Origin: Rhizobiales bacterium 64-17
GTDB taxonomy: Bacteria > Pseudomonadota > Alphaproteobacteria > Rhizobiales > Xanthobacteraceae
NCBI GenBank assembly: GCA_001899285.1
Contig: MKWA01000010.1
Location: forward strand, 1-64,000
DNA: 64,000 nucleotides
Direction of reading: 5' to 3'
In this document: piece after piece, positions 16,680-25,499 of the stretch
How the letters are laid out: every line of letters begins with the position of its first letter
Numbering within the stretch: position 1 is the stretch's first letter
Notes under the pieces: model-generated
What the model was told of the DNA's origin: nothing
The model's database searches: none
Seen by the model: only the letters and a program-made list of their open reading frames with translations
Program-made: the position numbers and the translations under genes

Positions 16680-17696
16680 CTAGTCGATCGACACACCGGC
16701 GATCTTGACCGCTTCCACCCACAGCTTGCGCTCCTTGGCGAGGAACGCATCGGCGGCATCGGGCGCGATCGGCATCGGCTCCATGGATTTGCCTTCCAGC
16801 GCCTTGGCATAGTCCGGATTGGCGGTGATCTCTCCGAATATGCTGCGCAGGCGCGCGAGGATTGGCTGCGGCGTCGCCGTGCGCGCGACGACGCCAAACC
16901 AGGTCGGCATGTCGAGCGCCGGAAATCCGCTTTCCACCAAAGTAGGCGTCTCCGGGGTGAAGCGGCTGCGCTTGCCGGTGGTCACGGCGATGGCGCGAAG
17001 CTGACCGGATCGCACCAACGGCAGCGCCGCCGACGCGGCAGTGAAGGTCATGCCCACCCGGCCGGCGATCAGATCCGTCATCAGCGGCGCCGCGCCCTGA
17101 TACGGCACATGCAGCAGTTCGATGCCGGCCTGCTTGGCGAACAACGCGGTGGTCAGATGCGTCAGCGAGCCCGGCCCGTTGGAGGCGTAAGCGATGTCGC
17201 CCGGCTTCTTCTTGGCAAGCGCGATCAACTCGGCCACCGAATGGACCGGCACGGCGCTGGGATTGACCAGCAGCACATTGGCGATCACGCCGAGCATGCC
17301 GACATAGGCGAAGTCCACGGCAGGGTCGTAGGAGAGCTTCTTGTAGAGCGCCTTGTTGATGGCGAGGATCGACTGCCCCGCGACCAGCATGGTGTAGCCG
17401 TCAGCCTCCGCCTGCGCGACCTGCTCGCCGGCGATGTTGCCGCCGGCGCCGCCCTTGTTTTCCACGACCAGTTGCTTGCCGAGCATTGCGCTCGCGCGCT
17501 CGGCGGCGATGCGGGTCAGCACATCGGTCGGCCCGCCGGCGGCAAACGGCACGACGATGCGCGGGCTGCGGGTCGGATAGGTCTGTGCTGCTCCCTGGGC
17601 CATCGCCAGTGTCGTCGTACCGGAGACGAACGGCATCGCCAGTGCGCTGCCGAGCAGCGTCCGCCGCGACAGACCGTGAGTTTTCCGATCCTGCAT
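16680..17696 (-). CDS. Bug-family (TctC-like) periplasmic solute receptor, orphan
   Basis: Tripartite tricarboxylate transporter receptor of 338 residues. The ATG at 17696 follows GGGAGG; the N terminus (SRRTLLGSALAMPFVSG) has twin arginines and may be a Tat or Sec signal. Family motifs IVVPFAAGGPTDVLTR and VVENKGGAGGNIAGEQVA are present. No TctA/TctB membrane genes occur in the window, as is common for Bug expansions, so the membrane partner is elsewhere. It lies downstream of the MmgE/PrpD gene. Confidence 0.92.
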   Translation of the reverse strand: MQDRKTHGLSRRTLLGSALAMPFVSGTTTLAMAQGAAQTYPTRSPRIVVPFAAGGPTDVLTRIAAERASAMLGKQLVVENKGGAGGNIAGEQVAQAEADGYTMLVAGQSILAINKALYKKLSYDPAVDFAYVGMLGVIANVLLVNPSAVPVHSVAELIALAKKKPGDIAYASNGPGSLTHLTTALFAKQAGIELLHVPYQGAAPLMTDLIAGRVGMTFTAASAALPLVRSGQLRAIAVTTGKRSRFTPETPTLVESGFPALDMPTWFGVVARTATPQPILARLRSIFGEITANPDYAKALEGKSMEPMPIAPDAADAFLAKERKLWVEAVKIAGVSID

Positions 17697-17727
17697 TGCC
17701 GTTCCTCCCTTTTTTGGTAGCCGAGGT

Positions 17728-19062
17728 TTATGCGCGCGGCGAATTAAAGCATGCCCGCACGGCCCGCGCATCCTCGCCCTGCAGCAAAAGCTGCTCCAGG
17801 TCGCGGGCGCGGGAGGCGCCAACGATCCGATCGAGATAGCGGTGGAATTTGGCGACGGTCTGATCGTGCGTCATCGGCAACGCCGGATCTCCGGCCACGA
17901 CGTCGGCGCTCACGGTGTGATCTTGTCCGGCCACGGTGAGCGTGACCCGCGCGCCGCGTTGCGTGCGCTGCGGATCGACCACGACCGTCACGCGCTGCTC
18001 CAGCGCGCGGATCAGCGGGTGATCGAGATTGGCATACGCGGCCGGACCGAGATCGCCGAGCACGAGCGCCGCCGCGATCGCATAGGACATGCTGAACTGC
18101 GCCTGGATCGCCGTGCACGGCGCGCGGTTGTTGCAATACTGCGCGGCCTCCGCATAGACCGCGAGTTGGATCGACTCGATCGTCTCCGGCGCGATCTCGT
18201 GCCGCTCGCGCAGGCGCCGCGCGGCGGCGACACCGTAATGCGCGTGCCGCACACCCGCATAGGGCTTGATATAGCCGTCGAGGATCATCCAGCGGCCGGG
18301 CGGCGTCGCCTCCCCAGCATCGGTCGCGCGCAGGATCCGGCGGCGCGCCTCGGCAAACGTATTCTGCGGCATCGCAAAGCCCGCGCGCGCGGCCGCACCC
18401 GCCATCAGGCCGAGCAGCGCCGCATGTGCCGGATAGGTGTTGCGCACGACCGAGCCGTGCGTGATCGGCCAGTACAGGCTCGCCGGTATCTGACATGCCA
18501 CCGCCTCGATCGCCGGCTGCATCGCCGCAACACCGTTCGTTAACCGCGCGACCGCGGCGGCGACGCCGAGCGAATGCCAGCTTCCATCCACATGCCAGCC
18601 GGGTGGGATGCGCCAAAGCTCGCCGGCGCGCGCGGCGATCTCGTATCCGGTGACGAGCGCGAGCAGAACGTCACCGAGCGTCGCGTTCTGCGTCGCGCCG
18701 AGCGCGAGCAGCGCCGGGATCACCGGCAGCGCCGGCCGGCCGTGCGCGCCGGAATGCCCGTCGCAGGCCTCATCCCAGCAGATCGCCGCCGCGCCCAGCG
18801 CCGCGAGGCCCGCGGGACCGAGCGCATGATCCGAGGTCAACCACGACGCCGTCCCGGGAAACGCGACGCGCAGCGCATCGCCGAATTGCCTGACCTCATG
18901 GTGGGCGAGCCCCGCGACAAGACAACCCATCGTGTCGAGCAGCAGCAGCCGCGCCTTCGCAGCAACCTCGTCCGGCAGCCGATCAATACCGGCAAGCCAG
19001 CGCGTCGCGTCGGCCAGCGCGTCACTTTTGTCCTGCGAGGATGGCTGAGGGTCCGATGCCAT
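17728..19062 (-). CDS. MmgE/PrpD family protein
   Basis: Member of the 2-methylcitrate dehydratase/iminodisuccinate epimerase/cis-aconitate decarboxylase fold. The ATG at 19062 gives 444 residues, the usual size; the longer upstream frame is not family-like. Typical features are the N-terminal LLLDTMGCLVAGL, the GHSGAHGRP region in place of GHPS, and HAHYGVAAA. It is translated just before a Bug receptor, a pairing often seen in catabolic loci. Substrate unknown; the hydroxy-acid dehydratase role is an inference from family. Confidence 0.88.
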   Translation of the reverse strand: MASDPQPSSQDKSDALADATRWLAGIDRLPDEVAAKARLLLLDTMGCLVAGLAHHEVRQFGDALRVAFPGTASWLTSDHALGPAGLAALGAAAICWDEACDGHSGAHGRPALPVIPALLALGATQNATLGDVLLALVTGYEIAARAGELWRIPPGWHVDGSWHSLGVAAAVARLTNGVAAMQPAIEAVACQIPASLYWPITHGSVVRNTYPAHAALLGLMAGAAARAGFAMPQNTFAEARRRILRATDAGEATPPGRWMILDGYIKPYAGVRHAHYGVAAARRLRERHEIAPETIESIQLAVYAEAAQYCNNRAPCTAIQAQFSMSYAIAAALVLGDLGPAAYANLDHPLIRALEQRVTVVVDPQRTQRGARVTLTVAGQDHTVSADVVAGDPALPMTHDQTVAKFHRYLDRIVGASRARDLEQLLLQGEDARAVRACFNSPRA

Positions 19063-19176
19063 GACGGATACAGGTATCGGGAATGCGCAGGCGAGACAAC
19101 AACCGCGGATGACCTGAGCAGGCACGGTTTTGATCGCGCCGCGCTTTCGCGGTACGATCGTCGCCTTTAACCGAAT

Positions 19177-19719
19177 ATGCAGGCAACGGCGTTGAGCGCA
19201 AAGCAGAGAGAGTCGGACTCCGGCGGCAATCCCGGTGCGGGCTTCGCGATCCCCGATCTCGACAATCCGTTCTGGCGGTTTTCCCTCGCCGCCTATGCCG
19301 CTCCCGGCGTTGCCGACAGTTGCCTTCGCCTGCAGGATGGGTTCGGCATTGACGTCAATCTCCTGCTGTTCGTCGCCTGGATCGCCGCCGACCGGCGCGC
19401 GCAGATGACGGCGGACGAACTCGACAAGATCGAAGCCAGCGCCGCCGTCTGGCACAACAGCCTGGTGAAGCCCGTGCGCATGGCGCGCCGCGAACTCAAG
19501 GCGTCCGGCGGGCCGGTCTATGCCGGGATCAAGGCGGCGGAGCTCAAGCTCGAACAGATCGAACAGGCGCTGCTCCACGTGCAGAGCGTCGCGCTCGATC
19601 TCGCGCCACGCGACACGGGCGACGTGATCGCCGCCGCGCTCGCCGCCTATCTGAAGCGGCATCGCGCCCCGGAAAATGCGGCCGATCCGCTGATCGCCGC
19701 GATCCGCGCTTTGGCCTGA
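19177..19719 (+). CDS. TIGR02444-type conserved protein of unknown function
   Basis: A 180-residue protein with the opening DNPFWRFSLAAYAAPGVADSCL and the segment DVNLLLFVAWIAADRR, which I recognise as the TIGR02444 family, mostly alphaproteobacterial and of unknown function. No signal peptide or membrane segment is visible. It is monocistronic and converges with the DUF488 gene (15 bases between stops). It looks like a housekeeping gene rather than part of the catabolic set. Confidence 0.8.
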   Translation: MQATALSAKQRESDSGGNPGAGFAIPDLDNPFWRFSLAAYAAPGVADSCLRLQDGFGIDVNLLLFVAWIAADRRAQMTADELDKIEASAAVWHNSLVKPVRMARRELKASGGPVYAGIKAAELKLEQIEQALLHVQSVALDLAPRDTGDVIAAALAAYLKRHRAPENAADPLIAAIRALA

Positions 19720-19734
19720 CGGCGTCGCAAGCCC

Positions 19735-20316
19735 TCAGTCGAACGAGAAACCGAGTTGCGGCGGCTGCGCCGCGGCATAGACGATGCTGGCGTCGGGCTG
19801 CACGATCGCCCGCGCGTTCATCGCCGCGTCTTCGCGTGCCCGTTCATCGACCACATGCACAACGCGATAACCGGCGGCGAGCGCATAATCGGTGATGATC
19901 TGCCGATGGCAGTCGCGCCAGTTCTTCTCCGCGCACATCACCGCACCGCCCGGCGTCCATTCGCCGAACAGCCGCGCGAGCGCCTGCCGGAACGGGACGG
20001 TCAGCGCATAGTCGGCATAGTTGCGCAGGAAGCCAGCCGGCCAGGCGGTATTGCGGCTGATCGCGGAGGCCGCCGCATCGTCGCGATAGCCGCCAAGCTC
20101 CGGATAATGACGATAGCCGATCCCGGCCGCCGCCAACGCCGGCTGCATCTCGTCCTTGGAGAAATGCGGATGCCGCCGCGACACCGGATAGCGGCGCACG
20201 TCGAAGATCGTGTGGATCGACGCGGATTCGAGCACCCGCAGAAACTCGGGCCACGTTCGATTTGAATGGCCGACCGTCAACAGCGGGGCATCAATCTCGG
20301 ACACCATTGTCGTCAC
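19735..20316 (-). CDS. DUF488 domain protein
   Basis: A 193-residue DUF488 protein. The opening LTVGHSNRTWPEFLRVLESASIHTIFDVRRYP and later ELGGYRDD and CAEKNWRDCHRQII (CxE...CHR) are family hallmarks. The role is unknown; the conserved Cys and His suggest nucleic-acid or metal binding. It is followed by the reductase gene on the opposite side with little spacing, but function links are not evident. Confidence 0.85.
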   Translation of the reverse strand: MTTMVSEIDAPLLTVGHSNRTWPEFLRVLESASIHTIFDVRRYPVSRRHPHFSKDEMQPALAAAGIGYRHYPELGGYRDDAAASAISRNTAWPAGFLRNYADYALTVPFRQALARLFGEWTPGGAVMCAEKNWRDCHRQIITDYALAAGYRVVHVVDERAREDAAMNARAIVQPDASIVYAAAQPPQLGFSFD

Positions 20317-20337
20317 ACCCGTATCGCCGGGATGTCA

Positions 20338-21357
20338 TTACGCCGTCGCGGTGCCGGAGGGAATGAATTCTTCGGCGAAGATCGCCGTCTCCGGAACACC
20401 GAACCCGGCCACGCGCTGCCGCGCGGCGGCGATCATCGGCGGCGGGCCGCACAGATAGACGCGCGAAGCCGCCGTCACGTCCTTCTCCGTCACCAGATCG
20501 GTGACGAAGCCCTTGTGGCCGGTCCATGTTCCGTCCGGCTCGACCATGGCCATGCGCAGGTCGAGATGGGGTAACTGCCGGCGCAACGCCTCCAACTGTT
20601 CGACCCCGTAGAGATCGTCCGGGCGATTGACGCCGAAACAAAGCAGGATCGGCAGCGTGTTGCGCGCGCTCGCCGCGAGCGCCTGCAGCATCGACACCAT
20701 CGGCGCGAGACCGGTTCCGCCGGCGATCATGATCACCGGCTCGTCCCCCTCGCGCAGATAAAACACGCCCTTCGGCCCAGCGATCTCGACCGATGTTCCG
20801 ACGAGGTCGTCCCGCCGCATGAAGTTCGACATCTGTCCGTCCGGCAGCAGGCGAATGTGAAACTCCGGATTGTTCGGCTGCGCCGGATCGCTCGCCATGG
20901 AGTACGACCGCAGCGCGCCGCTGCCCGGCACCTGAATATTGACATACTGGCCGGGGTGGAACGCGAAGGTCGCGTTGCGCGGCAACTCACCGCGCAGCCG
21001 CGCCGTGGTCGGCGACAATGCCTCTACCTCCGCGATCTTCATCGCGTATTTTTTCTCGGGGATCAGATGGCCACGCACATAGGGCAGCTCGATTTCCACG
21101 TCTTCCTGCGCCATCGACACGCAGGTCAGCACCGCCCCGCCTTCGATCTCGTCGTCGTCGAGGGTGATGAAAGCCAGTTCGTCAAATTCGACGCTGCCCG
21201 ACTTCAGATGCGCCTTGCAGGTCTGGCAATCGCCGATCTCGCAGTCGCTGGCAAGCGCAATCCCGGCGGACTTGGCCGCCGCCAGGATCGGCTTATCCGA
21301 CGGCGCATCGAAGCGTTTGCGCTCGCCGTCGGAGAAAATGAGAGTGACCTGGGGCAT
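20338..21357 (-). CDS. Ferredoxin-NAD(P)H reductase component for ring-hydroxylating oxygenases
   Basis: Class IB-type reductase of 339 residues. The N-terminal plant-type [2Fe-2S] domain has Cys39, Cys44, Cys47 and Cys79; then an FAD domain with RSYSMAS, and an NAD domain with GGTGLAPM and YLCGPPPM. It would pass electrons from NADH to a Rieske oxygenase, and is the only such reductase in the window. The ATG at 21357 has AGGTG at 5 bases; a GTG two codons upstream is the alternative. It ends the second Liv-transporter operon. Confidence 0.92.
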   Translation of the reverse strand: MPQVTLIFSDGERKRFDAPSDKPILAAAKSAGIALASDCEIGDCQTCKAHLKSGSVEFDELAFITLDDDEIEGGAVLTCVSMAQEDVEIELPYVRGHLIPEKKYAMKIAEVEALSPTTARLRGELPRNATFAFHPGQYVNIQVPGSGALRSYSMASDPAQPNNPEFHIRLLPDGQMSNFMRRDDLVGTSVEIAGPKGVFYLREGDEPVIMIAGGTGLAPMVSMLQALAASARNTLPILLCFGVNRPDDLYGVEQLEALRRQLPHLDLRMAMVEPDGTWTGHKGFVTDLVTEKDVTAASRVYLCGPPPMIAAARQRVAGFGVPETAIFAEEFIPSGTATA

Positions 21358-21442
21358 GCTCACACCTGCCGGTTGCGAGGTTCATCAGTTCAGCGAAAGG
21401 AAAGAAGCGAGGGGCGCGGAACGAGCCCGCGCCGCTGCTATC

Positions 21443-22582
21443 TCATTTGGCGATGACGAACTTGCCGTCCTTGACCGACAGCAGGACGACGCTGCTCGCC
21501 TGCGCGCCGAAATGGTCGGTCGGCGAGTAGGTATAGACCGCCGTCACGCCGACATGATCCTTCAGCCCTTCGATGGCGTCGCGGATCTTCTTCTTGTCGG
21601 TACCACCCTTGCCGATGGCCGCGAGTATGATCTTCATCGCATCATAGCCGTTGCCCGCAAAGGTCGCCGGCTTCTGGCCGTACTTCTTCTCGTATTGCTG
21701 GACGAAGTTCTTGATCACATCGCGCTGGCTGTCGTTCGCCGGCAGTTCGTCGACCACATAGAGCTTCGACGACGGGATCAGGATGCCGTCGGCGGACGAG
21801 CCGGCAAGCCGCAGAAAATTGAAGTCGTTGGCCGCGTGCGACAGATACAGCGGATGCTTGATGTCGAGCTGGCGGTAGTTGCGCGTCGCAATCGCTTGAC
21901 CGGGACCGGTCGCCCACACCACCGTTGCCTGCGCATCGCTGCCGCGGATCTTGGTCAGTTGCGGCGTCATGTCCTGATCGCCGTTACCGAAGGTTTCCTG
22001 AATGACGATCTTGATGCCGTAGTCCGCCGCGTGTTTCTCCAGCTCGCCGCGACCACTGGTGCCGAACCCGGAATCCGCGTTCAGGAGGGCGATCTTGGTG
22101 ATGCCCTTCTTCTTCATGTCGTTCATCATGACGCTCTGCACCAGAACGTCGGTGAGCGGCGCCAGGAACACCCATTGCTTCTTGTCGGCCGGCAGGACAA
22201 TGCCGCGCGAGCCGCCGTTGGACACGATCGGCACCATCGCCCGCTGCACGGTATCGATGATCGAATAGGACGAGCCGCTGTTCATCGCACCGATAATGCC
22301 GACCACCTCGTCCTGCTCGATCAGGCGCTTGGTCGCGGATACCGCCTTGTTGGTATCGCTCTCGGTGTTGATGTTGATGAATTCGATCTTCTTGCCGTTG
22401 ATACCGCCCTTGGCATTCGCTTCATCGACAGCCAGTTGCGCGCCTTCCAGACCCGGCTTGCCGAGCGACGCCAGAAAGCCGGACGTTTCCAGCAATCCAC
22501 CGACCTTGACGGTCGATTGCGCATGCGCCGGAGCCGCCATCGCGATCGCGGCAACGAGCACTCCCCACAGACTCTGCCTCAT
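21443..22582 (-). CDS. Liv-type ABC transporter substrate-binding protein
   Basis: Periplasmic binding protein (Peripla_BP_6 family, 379 residues) with a signal peptide ending near AHA-QS and the family opening VKVGGLLETSGFLASLGKPGLEGAQLAVDE. It is encoded 80 bases downstream of the DUF1116 gene in the same operon as the Liv permease and ATPase genes and belongs to that importer. Ligand unknown. Confidence 0.92.
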   Translation of the reverse strand: MRQSLWGVLVAAIAMAAPAHAQSTVKVGGLLETSGFLASLGKPGLEGAQLAVDEANAKGGINGKKIEFININTESDTNKAVSATKRLIEQDEVVGIIGAMNSGSSYSIIDTVQRAMVPIVSNGGSRGIVLPADKKQWVFLAPLTDVLVQSVMMNDMKKKGITKIALLNADSGFGTSGRGELEKHAADYGIKIVIQETFGNGDQDMTPQLTKIRGSDAQATVVWATGPGQAIATRNYRQLDIKHPLYLSHAANDFNFLRLAGSSADGILIPSSKLYVVDELPANDSQRDVIKNFVQQYEKKYGQKPATFAGNGYDAMKIILAAIGKGGTDKKKIRDAIEGLKDHVGVTAVYTYSPTDHFGAQASSVVLLSVKDGKFVIAK

Positions 22583-22662
22583 ATCACTCTCCCTCTGAAA
22601 CGATCAGATGCAATCCGGCCGACTGACAGTGAACGAGGCGCATCTGCCATTTCCCCGCTCCA

Positions 22663-23871
22663 TCAGTTGTTGGTTTTCAGCGCGTCGCGCGCCGCGACGA
22701 ACGGCGCGCGCGGCGTGACATAGACGCCGCCGCCGATCCGGCCGCTGCGGCCGGCACGATCGAGGACGCCGAGCGAGATCGCCGGCGTTGCCGTCCCGTC
22801 GGCGACAGGCCGCGCGAACAGCCCGGACCGGATAGCAAAGCCGGGGAATCGCGGATCGTCCGCGCTCATCACCACACGGCCGAGATCGCGCGACGAAGCC
22901 GGCATGAAAGGCCCGAGTCCCTTTTCCTGCGCCGGCGCGCAGTGCATCGCCATCGCCCCGAAACCTTGCGCATCGACGATGGCGCTGTCGCCGATCGCAC
23001 CCAGGCGATCATCCAATGAGAACCCGGCCTCAAGGTTTCCCGACGGCGGCTCCGCCGTCGCGGTGAACCAGCGATCGGAGCATCCAGCGATCTTCAGGCC
23101 GAACGCATTACCGTTGCTGCCGATGGCAATCACCGCGCTACTGCTGCCGATGCCGACAGCGGCCCGCGCCATGCACTGACAGGCCGCCATCCAGAGATTG
23201 AGGAAGAAGCTCGGCCCCTGCTGCAAAAACGGGATCGGCTCGGCTGCGCCAAACTGTTCGCGCGCCAGGATCTCGGTCGCTGCCATCGTGCGGCCGTGCA
23301 GGTCGTCGCCGCGCGCCAGTGCCGCATTGGCGATCGGCAGCAGCGGCACCGGATGTTTTAGCAACGCGCGCCAGAGCATGGCGAACTCGCCGTTGAGCCA
23401 GTGCAGATGCCGCACCACGTCCGCACCGGCCTTGCCGAGCCGCATCGCCGGGCCGTTGCCGCCGTTGAGCGGCGACACGGCGCGATTGTTCGCATTGTGG
23501 CGGTCGCTCACCACCTGCACCAGCATGCTGCGCGTCAGCACGGCGGCGAGCGGCACCACCGCCGCATGATCCTGCGCCGGCACGAGACGCACTGCCCCGC
23601 GGTCGATCATTCGGAACGCATCGGCCTCGGTCTCGGCCCAGCCCTCGAACAGCACCGCCATCGCCGCCGAATTGCGGATCGGCGCGCTCGGCGTGTCGCC
23701 CACCGGCGGGCCGGCATGCAGCACCACCTTGTCCGGCAACGCGATCGCCTCCGACGCCGGTACGAGATCGGTCCACACCGGCTCGGCCCGCAGCATCGCC
23801 TGCAAGGCGATGGCATCGATGCCGCTCAACGCGGAGCGAAAGGATGAAACAGCTTCGGAGGTCTGGGTCAT
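22663..23871 (-). CDS. DUF1116 (YlbE/AllG-like) protein
   Basis: A 402-residue protein that I recognise as DUF1116 by the order of its motifs: HNANNRA, a FFLNLWMAACQCM...GIGSSS block, RWFTATAEPP, GDSAIVDAQGFGAMAM and a final GRIGGGVYVTP. In E. coli the DUF1116 protein works with FdrA and a DUF2877 protein in oxamate carbamoyltransfer during allantoin breakdown. Neither partner is encoded here. Instead the gene overlaps the fused Liv ATPase gene (ATGA), so its role is tied to the imported substrate. Family assignment is by motif memory. Confidence 0.72.
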   Translation of the reverse strand: MTQTSEAVSSFRSALSGIDAIALQAMLRAEPVWTDLVPASEAIALPDKVVLHAGPPVGDTPSAPIRNSAAMAVLFEGWAETEADAFRMIDRGAVRLVPAQDHAAVVPLAAVLTRSMLVQVVSDRHNANNRAVSPLNGGNGPAMRLGKAGADVVRHLHWLNGEFAMLWRALLKHPVPLLPIANAALARGDDLHGRTMAATEILAREQFGAAEPIPFLQQGPSFFLNLWMAACQCMARAAVGIGSSSAVIAIGSNGNAFGLKIAGCSDRWFTATAEPPSGNLEAGFSLDDRLGAIGDSAIVDAQGFGAMAMHCAPAQEKGLGPFMPASSRDLGRVVMSADDPRFPGFAIRSGLFARPVADGTATPAISLGVLDRAGRSGRIGGGVYVTPRAPFVAARDALKTNN

Positions 23872-25499
23872 GACACCGCGCTGCGCAGCGTTTCCGCCTG
23901 CGGCTTGTTCTCATCCCAGCCGAGATAGGCCGAGGCAATGTTGGGATCAGCGAGAATCGAATCGGCCGCGCCGTCGGCGACGATCCGTCCGGTGGACAGC
24001 ACATAAGCGCGATCGGCGATCTGCAAGGCCGCCTGCGCGTTCTGCTCGATCAACAGAATGCTCAGTCCGCCGGCACGCAACTCCAGCAACTTGTGCAAGA
24101 TCTCGTCGATCACCTTCGGGGCGAGACCCAGCGACGGCTCGTCGAGCAGCAGCAGCCGCGGATTGCTCATCAGCGAGCGCGCGATCGCCAGCATCTGCGC
24201 CTGACCGCCGCTCAACATGCCGGCTTGCTGCTGCTGACGCTCCTTAAGGATCGGAAACAGCCGGAACGCGATCTCCTTGCGCTCCTCGAAGGCATCGTTG
24301 CGATTGAGCCCCGGCGCGATGAGGCCACGCAGGCCCCAGTTGCGGAATCGCTCGGTGTAATAGCCGAGCGCGAGATTGTCGGTGATGGTGAGCGAGGGAA
24401 ACAGCGCGCGGCCTTCCGGCACAAGGCTGACGCCCTTGCGCGTCACCGCATCGGGTGAGCGCAGCGCCCGCAGGTCGGCCCCGTCGTAGCGGATCGTGCC
24501 GGTCGCCGGCTTGACGAAACCGGCGACCGCTTTCACCAGACTGCTCTTGCCGGCGCCGTTCGGCCCGACCAGCGCGACGATCTCGCCCTTGTTGACGTGA
24601 ACATTGGCATTATCCAGCGCGGTAACGCCGCCATACCGGATCGACAGCCGATCGATCTCGAGCAGCTTTTCCGACCGCGCCACCTGAGTCCGCAGCCGCG
24701 CGACGCCATGATCATGCGAGCGGCCGAGATACGCCTGGATCACCACCGGATCGTGCTTCACCGCATCCGGCAGACCATCGGCGATCAATCGGCCCTGATC
24801 GAGCACGACGATACGATCCGACACCTGCGCCACCAGCGCCATGTCATGCTCGACGACGATGATGGTATAGCCCTTGTCGGACAGCCGCGAGATAACATTG
24901 ATCAGCGCGCTCTTTTCCGTCTCGTTGAGGCCCGCCCCCGGCTCGTCGAGCAACAGCACCCGCGCGCCGGACATCATTACGCGAGCGATGCCGAGCAGGC
25001 GCTGCTGACCGGTCGGCAAAGTGCCACCCGGCATGTCGGCTGCGGCGGACAGACCGACGAAGTCCAGCATCTCGCGCGCGCGGCGCGCGAGGTCGTTCTG
25101 CACCCGGCGCGCCTTGCCCCACGGCAGGAAGCTCGGCGCGAGGCCGATCGCCGTCGCGGCGACGCCACCAGCCATGGCGTTTTCGAGGACCGTCAGCGTG
25201 GCGAAAATCTCCACCGACTGGAACGTCCGGCCGATGCCGCGCGCATTGATCTCGTTCGGCGGCAGACCCTGGATCGGCTCGCCGCGCAGCACCACCCGGC
25301 CGCTGCTTGGCCGCAGATTGCCAGCGATGACATTGAGCAGCGTGGTCTTGCCCGCACCGTTCGGCCCGATCAGCGATACCGTCTCGTTCTCGAATATGGA
25401 GAACGACACGTCGCGCAGCGCGGTCAGACCTCCGAACGCCATGGTGACGGCTTCGATATCGATGACGCGCTTCGGCGCGGGCACGGTCTGTGCTGTCAT
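23868..25499 (-). CDS. Fused LivG-LivF dual ATPase
   Basis: One 543-residue protein carries both Liv ATPases. The first domain (about 12-262, LivG type) has Walker A at 45-52 and Walker B VLLLDEPGAGL; the second (about 280-530, LivF type) has Walker A at 312-319, LSGGQAQ and LLLLDEPSLGL. The linker is short. It overlaps LivM upstream and DUF1116 downstream by 4 bases each, so all are coupled. Confidence 0.93.
   Translation of the reverse strand: MTAQTVPAPKRVIDIEAVTMAFGGLTALRDVSFSIFENETVSLIGPNGAGKTTLLNVIAGNLRPSSGRVVLRGEPIQGLPPNEINARGIGRTFQSVEIFATLTVLENAMAGGVAATAIGLAPSFLPWGKARRVQNDLARRAREMLDFVGLSAAADMPGGTLPTGQQRLLGIARVMMSGARVLLLDEPGAGLNETEKSALINVISRLSDKGYTIIVVEHDMALVAQVSDRIVVLDQGRLIADGLPDAVKHDPVVIQAYLGRSHDHGVARLRTQVARSEKLLEIDRLSIRYGGVTALDNANVHVNKGEIVALVGPNGAGKSSLVKAVAGFVKPATGTIRYDGADLRALRSPDAVTRKGVSLVPEGRALFPSLTITDNLALGYYTERFRNWGLRGLIAPGLNRNDAFEERKEIAFRLFPILKERQQQQAGMLSGGQAQMLAIARSLMSNPRLLLLDEPSLGLAPKVIDEILHKLLELRAGGLSILLIEQNAQAALQIADRAYVLSTGRIVADGAADSILADPNIASAYLGWDENKPQAETLRSAVS

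Noticed and set aside
19063-19662. N-terminal extension of the MmgE/PrpD frame by 200 codons
   Set aside because: It is antisense to the TIGR02444 gene and would double the non-family part; the ATG at 19062 gives the family length.
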